Below are positions 1 to 11,627 of a DNA stretch of 64,000 bases, piece after piece. Numbering within the stretch: the stretch's first letter is position 1; each line of letters starts with the position of its first letter. This stretch comes from Aralia elata (Eukaryota > Streptophyta > Magnoliopsida > Apiales > Araliaceae), in contig CM068387.1 of assembly GCA_034770075.1 (NCBI GenBank), positions 77,439,971-77,503,970 on the forward strand, given 5' to 3'. The notes beneath the pieces are model-generated. The model saw nothing but the letters and a program-made list of their open reading frames with translations, was not told the origin of the DNA and made no database searches. Both the position numbers and the translations under genes were made by a program.

Positions 1-449
1 TATATACTAGTGGATCTCACTAGATTACATATTTGTCCTTTACTTTATCTACTTATTGTCATGCATCCTTTGAGGACAATAAAAGTTGTACATTAGGTCA
101 TCCTTTTGAGTATAAAAGGTGTATTTTTTAAATAATTTACAGTATTCATCATATTATAATGTCTTAAATTAATTTCAAAAAGTCAATAATAATATTTTAT
201 TTCGGAACAAAGAGACTATTACATTTTATGTAATTTAATTTTTTTATAATTATATTGTCTAAAATCCAATAAATATTAAATTTTTTAAAAAAATCTGATC
301 AAATTGACTTTAAAAATTCAAAATTTAATCATATATTTTAAAATAGAGAGAATATTACACTAGTATGCAATAAGTGGTATTTGGTGTTATATTTTACAAG
401 GCTCTGTCATAGTTTTATGATAATTATAATAACATATTTTATATTAATA
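1..449. other. AT-rich flank outside the CACTA element
   Basis: No coding signal, RNA gene or terminal repeat is visible here. The stretch is simple AT-rich plant spacer. Its right edge is set by the CACTA terminus at 450. Confidence 0.6.
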
Positions 450-699
450 CACTACAAGAAAAGAGGCTAATTCTGACAGAATAATTCGGTCGGAATTAGT
501 ATATCCTCGACGGAATTTTCCCTCGAAAATATATTAATTTCAACGAAATTCTCTCGAAAATAATTATCATTTCTAGGCGCCAAAGTTCCCGTTAGCGCCA
601 AATATATTCTGGACGGAATGACACATATTTCCGACGGAATTTTCGTCAGAATTAACTTATTTCTTAGGAAATTATTTTTGAGGGAATTCCGTCGAAAAT

Positions 700-941
700 A
701 AATTAAAACCCTATTTCAGTTAGCAGCGCCGCTCCTGATTCCATTTTCATTGCCTATAGAGCTCCTTCTCTCTTTGTATCTAACCCCACCCCACCCCACC
801 TCTGGCGATAACCATCCTCTTCTTCTCTCATCCCCTCCACTATCTGTCCATCTCTTGGTGGTGATCCATAGCCACGACTGCGCACCTCCTTTGGATGGCG
901 GCGCATCTTTTCACACAGTGGCTTGATTCACAGTAGTACAG
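700..941 (+). other. Probable 5' leader exon of the CACTA transposase gene
   Basis: A CT-rich, more GC-rich segment follows the subterminal repeats and ends in CAG/GTAAGT at 941/942, a consensus 5' splice site. In CACTA elements the transposase gene commonly starts with a noncoding leader exon in this position. The exon start is a guess; only the donor site is directly visible. Confidence 0.35.
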
Positions 942-988
942 GTAAGTTCAATTTTGTAATTTTTTTCCAGATTGTTTGTATTGTGCTA

Positions 989-1274
989 CTACCTCCATTC
1001 CATAATAAGTGACTTTTTAGAAGAAAAAAATTATTCCAATTTATTTGTCGTTTACAACTTTCTAGGAGAATAAATTATTTACTTTCCAATATCACCCCTA
1101 ACTTCTTTCATTGTCCCAAGAAATTTTCTCCCTTGTATTAGTAATTTTCAACTTCCCATAAAGGGGTAGTGATGGAATTTCATACAAATTTTAATTATTA
1201 AATGATATTATTAAATACCTTTCTTAATTCATGTGCATGAAGCTAAAACGACACTTAATATGGAACCGAGAGAG
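989..1274. mobile_element. Stowaway-like MITE inside the CACTA left arm
   Basis: The ends are inverted repeats: CTACCTCCATTCCATAATAA on the left against CTCTCTCGGTTCCATATTAA read inward from the right. Each end is flanked by TA (987-988 and 1275-1276), the target duplication of Tc1/mariner-type Stowaway MITEs. It is 286 bp with no coding capacity. Terminal match is imperfect, so this is an old copy. Confidence 0.7.
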
Positions 1275-1746
1275 TATTATATATTGAATTTGTTCAATTT
1301 CCATTTAATTTTCATTTTCATCTGTTCATTCTCATAATCTGCAATTAGCGTTAATTTGTATAATATAATTAGCCCTAATTTGTTTGTGTACCAAATTAGT
1401 TGGCATACTATTATTTGGCTATCAATATAATTCTATATAAATTGAAATAATTTGTTTTTGCCCTTGAATCAGTTGGCATAAGTTTATTTTTTGTTAATGC
1501 ATTTATGTTTATGAAATAGCCCTAATTATTTTGAATGTGATTGAGATTATGTTTATGGTAGCAATTTTTGCGTGGATTAGTGGTGGGTTTATGAATGCGT
1601 ATTGTTATTATTATTTTCAACGGAATTTCCGACGGAAATTCCATGTACATATGTTGTGTGAATGAGATAAAGATACTTAAAGTCAATAAGATCCTCTTTG
1701 GTAGAGTTATTGAATAAGAAATAAAATAGTGCATGTAATGCAGCTA

Positions 1747-1751
1747 GCTAC
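1747..1751. repeat. Target-site duplication GCTAC, left copy
   Basis: GCTAC here is repeated exactly at 15761-15765, immediately outside the two LTRs of the gypsy element. A 5-bp duplication is what Ty3/gypsy integrase leaves. Confidence 0.93.
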
Positions 1752-3139
1752 TGTGACGCCCCCAAATTCGGGTCTCCAAATACCCGGATCCGGTCATCAC
1801 GATCCAATACAAACATTCACCTCTAACAACATATGGTAACTAAAATACGGAATATAATAAACATACGTTGTTCATTACAAAGGTGTTACTAGTCCCAGAA
1901 TACAAAAACCTTAAATACTTACACAAATCCATACCCTAAATAAAAGTTAGGGTTTAAATTACATTAACAGCAATTAACTATACGTAAATTTAAAATCTGC
2001 TACATGAAGTCTATTACTTCATCTTTTCTTTTCCTTTATTCTTCCCTGACGTCTCGGGTTTAGCTGCAATAAAATCATGATATAGCAAGAATGAGCAACG
2101 AGTTTGCTCAGCAAGTTTAAAGTACAACAATAAGGATATATCATGATGAAGGGAATATAGAAAGAGAATTCAGTAATTATCAGAAGCAATAACAATAAAT
2201 GCTTTTAGAACAACTGATAGTCGAATAGACTTTGAACAATAACTTCCAAAGGAGTCAATAGCTAGTTGACCCTCTGGTTACTGGCTACAAAATAAGTACT
2301 TGAGGGGATCAGCCTCGCGTACGCTATGTATATGCATAACATTTAACTCTGCTATTTGTACCTTATTTATGGTACATGGGGTACTCCCCTATGATAAAGG
2401 GGTGTTCATACAGTCTAAGAATCCTTACCCTCGATTGGTTCGGATAGCTTTTATAAATTTTCACATACTTGTCTTACCGAACAAAGGTTCAGACTTAATA
2501 GTGAGTAGTTCCTAAATCTCGGAACTTTAATAAATGTACGAATTCAAATGCACGAGTGCGAATGTCAATAAATACATAGAAGTGGAATAATTTTAAAAGT
2601 AATTAGACCACTTAAAGCATGCTTGGAGGTAAAATTCAAGCTTAAAGAATAACTTGCAACAATATATATATATACCTTTTTGCACGAATTAAAATAGTGC
2701 ATAAGGTTTAGAAATTTGCTCAATGTGAAAGTTGAGTAAGGAAGAACTTGCATTCAATATACTGAAAGAATGGAATTTGGGAACTTGCCTGTTTGCTCAG
2801 CTACAATTAAATCTTAGCTTTAATTAATTGATCTTGAGTGACCTATCATTGGGTAAAGTCGATTTATCAATAAACAGTTGCATATTGGCACCTCTCACTA
2901 TACATTTTACTCAACAGGTAAAATTCACCATCTATATTTAATTAATTTTTAACATTAGCTAAACAGAATTTAATTAATAATCTTTAGCTATTAAATTGAT
3001 GGTAGCTAATCATGATTACTTATTCTTTGGTTTTCCGGATTTATTACCCTTATCTGTCTCTGAATATGGTCTAACAAATCCTTATTTGTAACGATAATAA
3101 TTATTTCATTACCTTTAGTCATACCTAATTATTATCAAA

Positions 3140-3815
3140 TATTAATTGAATAATAAAATATTTATTATCTTTATTTATTATTTATTGATAAATAATAAGT
3201 AATTATTTATTAACTTTACTTATACTTAATTATTATTTAATATTAAATAATAATTAAATATTTATTACCTTTATTTATTATTTATTGCTAAATAATAAAT
3301 AATTATTTATTAACTTTACTTATACGTTAATTATTATTTAAGATTAAATAATAATTAAATATTTATTACCTTTATTTATTATTTATTGCTAAATAATAAA
3401 TAATTATTTATTAACTTTACTTATACTTAATTATTATTTAATCTTAAATAATAATTAAATATTTATTATCTTTATTTATTATTTATTGATAAATAATAAA
3501 TAATTATTTATTGATAAATAATAAATAATTATTTATTAACTTTACTTATACTTAATTATTATTTAAGATTAAAATAATAATTAAATATTTATTACCTTTA
3601 TTTATTATTTATTTATAAATAATAAGTAATTATTTATTAACTTTACTTATACTTAATTATTATTTAAGATTAAATAATAATTAAATATTTATTACCTTTA
3701 TTTATTATTTATTGATAAATAATAAATAATTATTTATTAACTTTACTTATACTTAATTATTATTTCAGATTAAATAATAATTAAATATTTATTACCTTTA
3801 TTTATTATTTATTGG
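3140..3815. repeat. 100-bp tandem repeat array in left LTR
   Basis: An extremely AT-rich unit containing TTAACTTTACTTATACTTAA repeats with a period of 100 bp (TTAACTTTAC begins at 3210 and 3310, and so on), about six to seven copies with small indels. The same array occupies about 13020-13765 of the right LTR. Confidence 0.85.
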
Positions 3816-4590
3816 AAATTTAATAATTCGTTCGTATTTAATTATTATTTAATATTAATTAAATATTTATTATATTTATTCGTCTATAGGTATGCCAAAT
3901 CAGTAGCCATAGTATCCCATATCAAAACCAATTCCTGCAATTTACTTTCAAGAATTTTACCCAACACTATAAGCAACAACCTAAACGGATTATAGCAGAA
4001 ATCTATAACCATTCCCAGATTTTAACCCAATAATAATACTAGAATTTCTTAATCGTAATGAACCAACATAGTGCAATACCAACTGTTCAAATCCAAGCAA
4101 TATCATACAATTAACCAATACCAGCCTGTTTGCAGAATCAATTTAACTATCAGAACCCTAGGGTCCTTTACTATACAGAGTTTCAACCCCAGCAATACAA
4201 ACCCAGCACAATATTTAGCACAACCCAACACAGTACATTAACAGACTTGTTGACCCAAGCAAGAACAACACAATTCAAGTTTCCCAAAATAAGTCCGAAC
4301 AAAAATTTACACGAACTCATACCAAATTTTGAAACCCCAAAATTTTAATAAAGTTTCCAATTTCATACCAACAATACAATTATACACTGTGTAATACAAA
4401 TCGAATAAGCTAATACAGTCGCTCGATACCTTGGTGCTGACCGATTTGCCATTCTCCTTTTTCTACCGAAGTAATTTACGAACTCGGACATATACCTCCA
4501 AGCGGCTGATTTTCTCCGTTCTCTCCCCTCTGCGATTTTTCTCTTTTTAATTGAAAACTCTAGCAACTAGGTTTAGGGTTGGGAGGGTTG

Positions 4591-4600
4591 CAATTTATAG
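4591..4600 (-). promoter_or_regulatory. TATA box of the chromovirus LTR (left copy)
   Basis: Minus-strand CTATAAATTG is followed after about 30 bp by a GC-richer leader, as expected of the U3/R boundary. The matching box in the 5' LTR is at 14768-14777; that copy would drive the full transcript. Confidence 0.5.
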
Positions 4601-5584
4601 AGGACATTTTACCCAATTGTTTCGACAATATCCTAATGAGTGGGTTAATGACCGACGGTAGGAAGGCAGTCAGTTGTCGATGTCAAGCCCTATCCGAGCC
4701 ACTCACGATTCGACGACAGGTCTTTGGGTCGCGTGCTCCGTCGGTCATCTCGCCGGATTTCTGGGACCCTTGGTCCATGCGACGCTCGCTTGGTTACTTC
4801 GATTAACCGCCTTGAACCTTGAACCGTCCGCTGGTTGCCTCACACTATCGCCGGCGATTGACAGCCCATTTCTTCCTCCCGTCTCTCTTTCGTCCGGTTT
4901 GATTGAGAGGCTGGTCATCTCACGCTTTCTCCTCTCTCTTCGACTGAACTGACTTGAAGGTTTGGGTATCTGATTTTCTTCTGGTTCGTTTTTTTTTCAC
5001 CAAATAAATCCCACCGTTGTCCCAATTTTCCTGCTCGGTTGTGACTCAGATCAATTAACTGGTTGGAAGGTTTTTTTTTTTGGGCTCAGCCCAATGGGGT
5101 TGAGCCGGCTAATGGAAAAATACAATGGGCTCGGCCCAATTTGGAAATAGAAAAGGGATTTGGGTCCAATTCAAAATAAGTAAAAACCAATGGCCAATCC
5201 AAATGAAGGTGACCCAAATATAAATTAACAATATTATATTCTAATATTTAACTTGAATAACTAATTCAATAAATTAATTATTTGAACATTTGTTTCAGCA
5301 AAAATTTCTCTTTCGAATTATTTAAATTCGATAATGATAGAATAAAATTATTTATTAATTTTCTTCCCAATTTTCTTGCAATTTAATTCTTAGGGTTTAA
5401 TCACCAATTTACTCAGGCTATTAGTGAGCCCCTTTAATGCAAAGAAAATTATTGGACCGTATATTTATATAATTAAATAATAATACCTACATGGATCCAA
5501 TTCAATTCGAAAAATTATGTATAAAATGGATTTTATTTATTAGAATAAATTTGATACAATGTTCAAAAATTCTCGGACATTACA

Positions 5585-5597
5585 TCCTCTCCCCCTT
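5585..5597 (-). other. Polypurine tract of the chromovirus
   Basis: Minus-strand AAGGGGGAGAGGA lies directly against the start of the 3' LTR. This is the plus-strand primer site for reverse transcription. Confidence 0.9.
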
Positions 5598-5631
5598 ATA
5601 AAAATTCCGTCCTCGGAATTTCAATCTAAGG

Positions 5632-8600
5632 TTACTCGAATAACTGGGGGTAATTCGCTCTCATTTTCTCTTCGAGTTCCCACGTAGCTTCTTCCATCGC
5701 GTGGTTCCTCCAGAGAACTTTAACAGAGTGAATGATTTTATTCCTCAGTTTCTGCTCTTTTCTATCCAGTATTTGAACATGAATCTCCTCGTACGATAAG
5801 TCCTTTTCGACTTGAATTGGTTCATAGGAAATGACATGCTTGTAGTCAGGCTTATACGGACGCAACACTGATACATGAAACACGTTGTGGATGTGTTCAA
5901 GTTCAGGAGGTAATGCTACCTCGTACGCCACTTCACCTATTCTTCTCAATATTTCAAAAGGTCCTATGAACCTAGGGCTCAATTTGCCCTTCTTTCCAAA
6001 ACGAATCTTCCCTTTCCAGGGCGATACCTTCAGAAACACAAAGCTACCAACTTCAAGGTCTCGTTTCTGACGATGTAGGTCAACATACTTCTTCTGGCGA
6101 TCCTGGGCTGCTACTAACCGTTGCCTTATTACTTTAATGATTTCCACGGTCTGTTGTACCAATTCTGGTCCCAACAACCTCCGTTCACCAACTTCATCCC
6201 AACACAACGGCGTTCGACACTTTCTTCCGTATAGTGCTTCGTACGGTGCATACCAATACTAGCATGGTAACTATTGTTGTAGGCGAACTCCACTAGTGGC
6301 AAGTGATCGTCCCAGCTGCCACTTAAATCCATCACAACTGCCCGGAGCATATCCTCTAGGGTCTGAATTGTTCGCTCACTCTGACCATCAGTCTGGGGAT
6401 GATATGCCGTACTCATTCTTAACTTTGTTCCCAGTCTCTCCTGTAGGCTTGTCCAAAAATTTAACGTGAAGCGCGGATCCCTATCAGACACAATAGATAC
6501 CGGCACTCCATGTCGTGATACTATTTCCTTCACGTAAAGTTTCGCCAGCTGTTCCAATTTGTACCTGATCTTGATTGGTAGAAAATGGGCAGACTTGGTC
6601 AAACGATCTACGATCACCCAAATGGCGTCTAGACCTTTTTGTGTTGTTGGAAGTCCTACCACGAAATCCATTGTGATGTACTCCCACTTCCATTCTGGAA
6701 TCTCCAAGGGTTGCAACAATCCGCTCGGCCGTTGGTGCTCTGCCTTGATCCTTTGACAAGTTAAGCATCGACTGACGAATTCTGCAATTTCCCCTTTCAA
6801 ATGCGGCCACCAATAATGTTGACGAAGATCTTGATACATCTTGGTGCTACCCGGATGTACCGAAAATCTCGTATTATGGGCCTCTTGCAAAATTTCTTCC
6901 CTTAAGTCTGGTACGTAGGGTATCCAGATCCTCCCCTCGAATCTCAGCAATCCTGCGCTGTCAATCTTGTACTTCGATGCTTTTCCCTCCGATAATTGTT
7001 TCTTGATATCAATGCATTCTTCATCAAATTCTTGAGCCTCCTGTATCTTATCCAGTAGAGTCGGACCTGCCGTTACAGTCAACAATTTTTCGTCCGCCTC
7101 CATTGGATACCTAACCTGCAGTTCCAGACGTTCAAAGTCCTTTACCAATTCCTCTTGAACCGTCAGCTGCATCAATTTCACCTTGCCTTTCCTGCTTAAG
7201 GCATCAGCCACTACATTTGCTTTGCCCGGATGGTACATAATTTCACAGTCGTAGTCTTTGATCAATTCTAACCATCGGCATTGTCTCATGTTCAGCTCCT
7301 TTTGAGTGAAGATATATTTCAGACTTTTATGATCCGTATATATCTCGCACTTCTCCCCGTATAGGTAGTGCCTCCAAATCTTCAAGGCAAAAACTACAGC
7401 TGCTAACTTCAAGTCATGAGTCGGGTAACCCTTCTCATAGTCTTTTAGTTGACGTGATGCGTACGCCACGACCTTACCGTGTTGCATCAGTACACAGCCC
7501 AGACCCTTGTGTGACGCATCGCTATATACTACAAAACCCCCAGTGTTGTCGGGCAAGGTCAACACTGGTGCTTGGCTAAGTCTCTTCTTCTGCTCCATGA
7601 AACTCTCCTCACACTTCTCCGACCAAACGAACTTAACTGTTTTCCTGGTGAGATTGGTCAATGGCGATGCTATCTTTGAAAAATCCTGTATGAACCTTCG
7701 ATAGTATCCCGCTAATCCCAAGAAACTCCGGATTTCGGTGGGTGTCTTCGGTTGTTCCCAGTTAATAACTGCTTCTACCTTGGCTGGGTCCACCGAAACA
7801 CCATTTTTGTCGATGACATGACCCAGAAACTGTACCCTCTGTAACCAAAATTCACACTTCGAAAATTTTGCGTACAACTTTTCCTTCCTGAGAGCTTCCA
7901 ATACAATCTTCAAGTGTTCAGCATGCTCCTCCTCTGTCCCTGAATACACCAAGATGTCATCGATGAATACGACTACGAACTTGTCCAAGTACTGCTTGAA
8001 CACTCTGTTCATCATATCCATGAATGCTGCTGGTGCATTCGTCAATCCAAATGACATTACCAGAAACTTGAAGTGCCCGTAACGAGTTCTGAATGCAGTC
8101 TTCGGGATATCTTCCTGCCTCATCTTCAGCTGATGATAGCCTGTTCTTAAGTCGATTTTTGAAAAGTATTTCGCTCCCTTAAGTTGATCAAATAGATCGT
8201 CAATCCTAGGAAGCGGATACCTATTCTTAATCGTAACTTTGTTCAACTCCCGATAGTCGATACACAGTCTCATCGACCCATCTTTCTTCTTTACAAACAG
8301 AACTGGCGCTCCCCATGGGGACACACTTGGTCTGATGTAACCCTTATCTAACAGTTCCTGCAGTTGCACCATCAACTCTTTCATTTCTACCGGTGCCATT
8401 CGATACGGCGGCTTCGATATTGGTGCGGTTCCCGGTGCCAAATCGATAACGAACTCGGTTTCCCTGTCCGGCGGCAGTCCCGGAAGTTTATCGGGAAAGA
8501 CATCAGCGAAATCCCTCACGATGGGTATTTGACTCATCTCATCCCCGACCTGACGCGTATCGACCACATGGGCCAAATAACACACGCAACCTTTCTTAAG

Positions 8601-9239
8601 TAATCTCCTTGTTTGCATCATAGTAAGACAACAAGATGGTTTTGGTGACTTGCTGCCATAGAATACCACCTTCGACTTATTAGAAGTCTTTAGGTGTACA
8701 CATTTCTTCTTACAATCAATGACTGCTCCGTGAATTGATAGCCAATCCATTCCCAGAATTACGTCAAACTTTCCCAGTCGAATTGGTATCAAATCCACAT
8801 TGAGCTTAAATTCTCGTAATTCAACACAACAATTCCTATGAATGCATTCTACGGGGATAATTTCCTTGTTTGCTACTTCTACGTTCATAGGGTGTTCTAA
8901 CTTTTCACAAGGTACATTTAACTGACTAGCAAATTCTTCGGAAACAAAAGAGCAAGTAACACCCGAATCAAATAGCACATATGCATTTATATCATTGATT
9001 GGGATGATACCTGACACCACGTCTTTGGATTCCATGGCATCCTGAACAGTCATGTTGAACGTGCGTGCCATCGGCCTGTTGACTTGACTGGCTGGTGGCC
9101 CGTAGTTCAACCGGTTGCTGTTTCCACTGTTGTTGTTGTTGTTTCGGTTGCCACTCCCAGCGTCGCCCTTCCTCTTCGGGCAACCCTTGATTTGGTGGTC
9201 GGGTGCTCCACATGAAAAACATCCTCCCTTTGGCTTATT
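5632..9239 (-). pseudogene. pol: Chromovirus pol: protease, RT, RNase H, integrase, chromodomain; one frameshift
   Basis: Counting from the Met at 9110, the protease has the active-site DSG at residues 48-50 and the ILGMDWL motif near 118. RT spans about 240-425 with Asp320 and the FIDD catalytic box at 382-385. RNase H is at about 525-640, with Asp531, TDH at 592-594 and ADALS at 635-639. The integrase zinc finger is at about 745-785 (Cys782, Cys785), and the integrase core has Asp815, Asp876 and Glu912, the canonical D-60-D-35-E spacing. Near 6250 one base is missing: IGM continues in the wrong frame, while APYEALYGRKC resumes in the next. The second part (5632-6250) has the GPF-type integrase tail and a C-terminal chromodomain, which in this family steers integration to chromatin. 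RNase H Glu568 is Lys (codon 7407-7409). The segment before 9110 is in frame back to the gag stop at 9240 and includes a second zinc knuckle. Confidence 0.95.
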
Positions 9240-10172
9240 CTAACATTGGGGTGCCATGTGCCCCGGTTGTCCACACCGGTAACACACACTCTTTCCCTTC
9301 ATGCACTCTCCCGTGTGGTTCTTGCCACAATTACTGCACCTACCTGGCTTCTTCACCTCCCCTCTTGATTTGTTTCCCCCAGAAGACTGACTCTCGACCC
9401 ATTTCCGTTTGTTGGGGTTACTGCCCCCGCTGCTTCCTGCCTTCGGGCCCTCATGTCCCTTCTTCTTCTCTTGATTGTATTTTGCCAGGGCCTCACTGCC
9501 ACCCTCTGCAATGATCGTCCTCTCCAACAATTCTACAAATGTCTTGATTTTCAATACCGCAACAGAACGGTATAACCATGGTTTCAATCCTTGCTCAAAC
9601 CTACGAGCTTTCCTTTCCTCTGTGTTGACTTGGTGAGTTGCAAACCGTGCCAACTCATTGAACTTAGCTGCGTACTCAGCCACAGACATATTTCCTTATT
9701 TTAGTTCCAGGAACTTGATCTCCATCTCTTGCTTCATGCTCTCCGGAAAGTAATTCTCCAAGAACATCTCCTTAAAGCGTTCCCATGCGACAATGCCTCC
9801 TTCCACTCGGCCCCTATTGGCCTTCCACCAATAGTTCGTCTCGCCCTTTAACATGAAGGTAACAAAGCTTGTTTTTTGTTCCTCTGCCACCCTTGCTACC
9901 TCGAAGACCTTTTCTATCTCCTCGATCCAGGTCTGCGCTTCGATGGGGTTAAGAGTTCCCTTCAACTCGGGTGGTCCAACCATTTTGAAATCTTTAAAGT
10001 TTGCCAGATGATGCGCTGACTCGGCTGCTGCTTGGGTTCCTCCAGGTGGCGGTCTTGATTGCATGGCTTCCGCCAGCATCTCCGCGAACATCCTCATTGG
10101 ATTGGTTTGGTTTCCAACCTCACTTTCTGATTCTTCAGCCTGTCTGTTACGTGGTCGTCCTCTTGGCGGCAT
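9240..10172 (-). pseudogene. gag: Chromovirus gag with one internal stop
   Basis: This is the structural protein that packages the element's RNA. It starts at ATG 10172 (MPPRGRPRNRQ, typical of chromovirus Gag), runs through the capsid-like helical domain, and meets an in-frame TAA at 9696-9698 where relatives would have a sense codon (FLELK stop GNMSVAEY). The frame then continues to the first zinc knuckle CYRCGQPGHMAPQC and ends at an in-frame TAG (9240-9242). Beyond that TAG the same frame runs straight on through a second CCHC knuckle, CFSCGAPDHQIKGC, into pol. The original product was therefore one Gag-Pol reading frame, now interrupted twice. Confidence 0.93.
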
Positions 10173-10564
10173 GATTTGAATTCTGGCCGACTTTTACCTA
10201 TAGTTTTAGAGTTCACATAATATGTCATTAAAATCAACAATCAAAGGTAAAATATCTATCAACCCATTTGAGTTAAGTGAAACATCTGCATTTATATTGA
10301 TATACCACTGTTTGTTACAAGACTAAACCTGTGGCATACTGCTATAAATGCGCCACTGTGTGTCCTATCCATCAATAGCCTTTCCCCCAAGACAAAAGTG
10401 GGGAATCCTAACCTTTTATCCCTAAAGTCCACAAAAGTTGGGGTTTAACTGCTACCCCCAGCACAAATACAAATATAAAGCTTCACAAGATAACATAAAT
10501 ACGTCCCTAATATAACAAAAAGTGGGACTGACTGTACTAAAGACAAATCAACTGCTCCATCAAG
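10173..10564 (-). other. Spacer between the extra ORF and gag
   Basis: About 390 bp without an open frame separate the coiled-coil ORF from gag. The gag start has no overlapping upstream frame, so the extra ORF is not simply an N-terminal part of Gag. Confidence 0.6.
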
Positions 10565-11398
10565 TCACTGCACATCGTGACGGATCCGTGCCTGCTGACC
10601 AGATGAGAATGCTCCATCCCCTACCCTGCGACGAACAGAGCGACTAGACTCCCCTACCTTAGTCCGGGGTCTCCTGTAGGCTGCATCTAGAGCATGTCCT
10701 AGGGTCTCTATCCTCACAGCTCTGGCCTCCAACTGGTCCTCCAGCTGGTCAACTCTCCTGGCCTCCCTGGCCCAAGCCTCCCTGACATGCATCCTCGCAG
10801 ACACCTCCAGCCCAGCCTCAAACCTCATGGCCTCCTGCTTCGCCTTCAGGTGGGCGATCTGCAGATCCCTCTGCTCCAGCCTCTCTCTCAACTCAGCATT
10901 TTGGGCCACTAGCTCATGTAGCAGTGGTCCGATCTGCTGCGCTGAGGACTCGTAGCCCTGTAGCTGTGCCTTCGCCACTCCCAAGTCATGCTCAAGCTGA
11001 TAGGCCAGGTCTCTATACTGGTCCTCTCGGATCTGGTGGGTCTGATTCTGCTCCTCCAGGTGAGCTATCCGATCCTGCAGCTCCTCGGTCCTGCTGGTCA
11101 GTCCCTCTATAATATCGTCGGTAGTGGACCCCATGCCATACACGTACGCAGGTGGCTCCTCTCCCTCGGCCTCGGGATCCTCCCCCTCAGCATCTGAGTC
11201 CTGACTGCCAGACCTCATAACTTTACCTATCACCGGCTCTGGTAGCTCCCTCTGGTAGTCCTCTTCTGGCTCGGACTCCTCTAGCGGTACCCCTGGGGCA
11301 GTAGGAGCATACCCCACCAGCTGCTCAGCAACCACTAGAATATCTATAAATACCTCCTCCTCCTCTCGGGCTCCACTGGTCTCCCCTACGGCAGCCAT
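10565..11398 (-). CDS. Extra ORF upstream of gag: acidic, coiled-coil protein of unknown function
   Basis: An intact 277-aa frame lies between the PBS and gag, in the same direction as the element. Residues 1-90 are strongly acidic (runs such as REEEEVF, ESEPEEDY, DAEGEDPEAEGEEPP). About 95-245 is one long predicted coiled coil (EELQDRIAHLEEQ, ELRERLEQRDLQIAHLKAK, DQLEDQLEARAVRIETLG). The last 35 residues are basic (RRPRTKVGESSRSVRRRV). The segment is clearly more GC-rich than the LTRs and than pol. I recognise no enzyme or zinc-finger motif. It is free of stops while gag and pol next to it are broken. Extra ORFs before gag are known from some other gypsy lineages (for example Ogre), but I do not know one in this clade. 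It could be a captured host fragment, an accessory multimerising protein, or a lineage-specific retroelement gene. Confidence 0.75.
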   Translation of the reverse strand: MAAVGETSGAREEEEVFIDILVVAEQLVGYAPTAPGVPLEESEPEEDYQRELPEPVIGKVMRSGSQDSDAEGEDPEAEGEEPPAYVYGMGSTTDDIIEGLTSRTEELQDRIAHLEEQNQTHQIREDQYRDLAYQLEHDLGVAKAQLQGYESSAQQIGPLLHELVAQNAELRERLEQRDLQIAHLKAKQEAMRFEAGLEVSARMHVREAWAREARRVDQLEDQLEARAVRIETLGHALDAAYRRPRTKVGESSRSVRRRVGDGAFSSGQQARIRHDVQ

Positions 11399-11615
11399 CC
11401 TACAAACACACGAAAACTAACATTAGTACAGTAATAAAATATATTCATTGAAGAAATGAAATTATATTTCATTGGGTACTACTCGACTCGATGAATTCCC
11501 CAATTCATCAAAACCACATATGATAAATCTCCTCGATTTATCTCCTAACACTCGATACGAGTTTACTATGAAGGTTATAACCTAGGTTTCGCGATCCTAA
11601 AGTTTATAACCTACA

Positions 11616-11627
11616 GCTCTGATACCA
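11616..11627 (-). other. Primer binding site, initiator-Met tRNA type
   Basis: Minus-strand TGGTATCAGAGC lies three bases inside the 5' LTR. It is complementary to the 3' end of plant initiator tRNA-Met, the usual primer for Tekay-type and copia elements. Confidence 0.92.

Larger units (their letters stand above)
1752..5584 (-). repeat. 3' LTR of the chromovirus (left copy, 3833 bp)
   Basis: On the minus strand it starts TGTAATGTCCGAG and ends GGGGGCGTCACA, with the TG...CA termini of LTRs. It matches 11631-15760 over its length. It has fewer copies of the 100-bp tandem repeat and lacks about 200 bp that the right LTR keeps (about 13852-14053). Confidence 0.95.

Noticed and set aside
3140..3815. 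Regular repeat spacing reminiscent of a CRISPR array
   Set aside because: Repeats are contiguous 100-bp AT-rich units without unique spacers, inside a plant LTR.
4130..4952. Open frames of 70-92 codons inside the left LTR (repeated at 14307-15129)
   Set aside because: They occur in both LTRs, overlap in several frames and match no known protein; they are LTR leader sequence.
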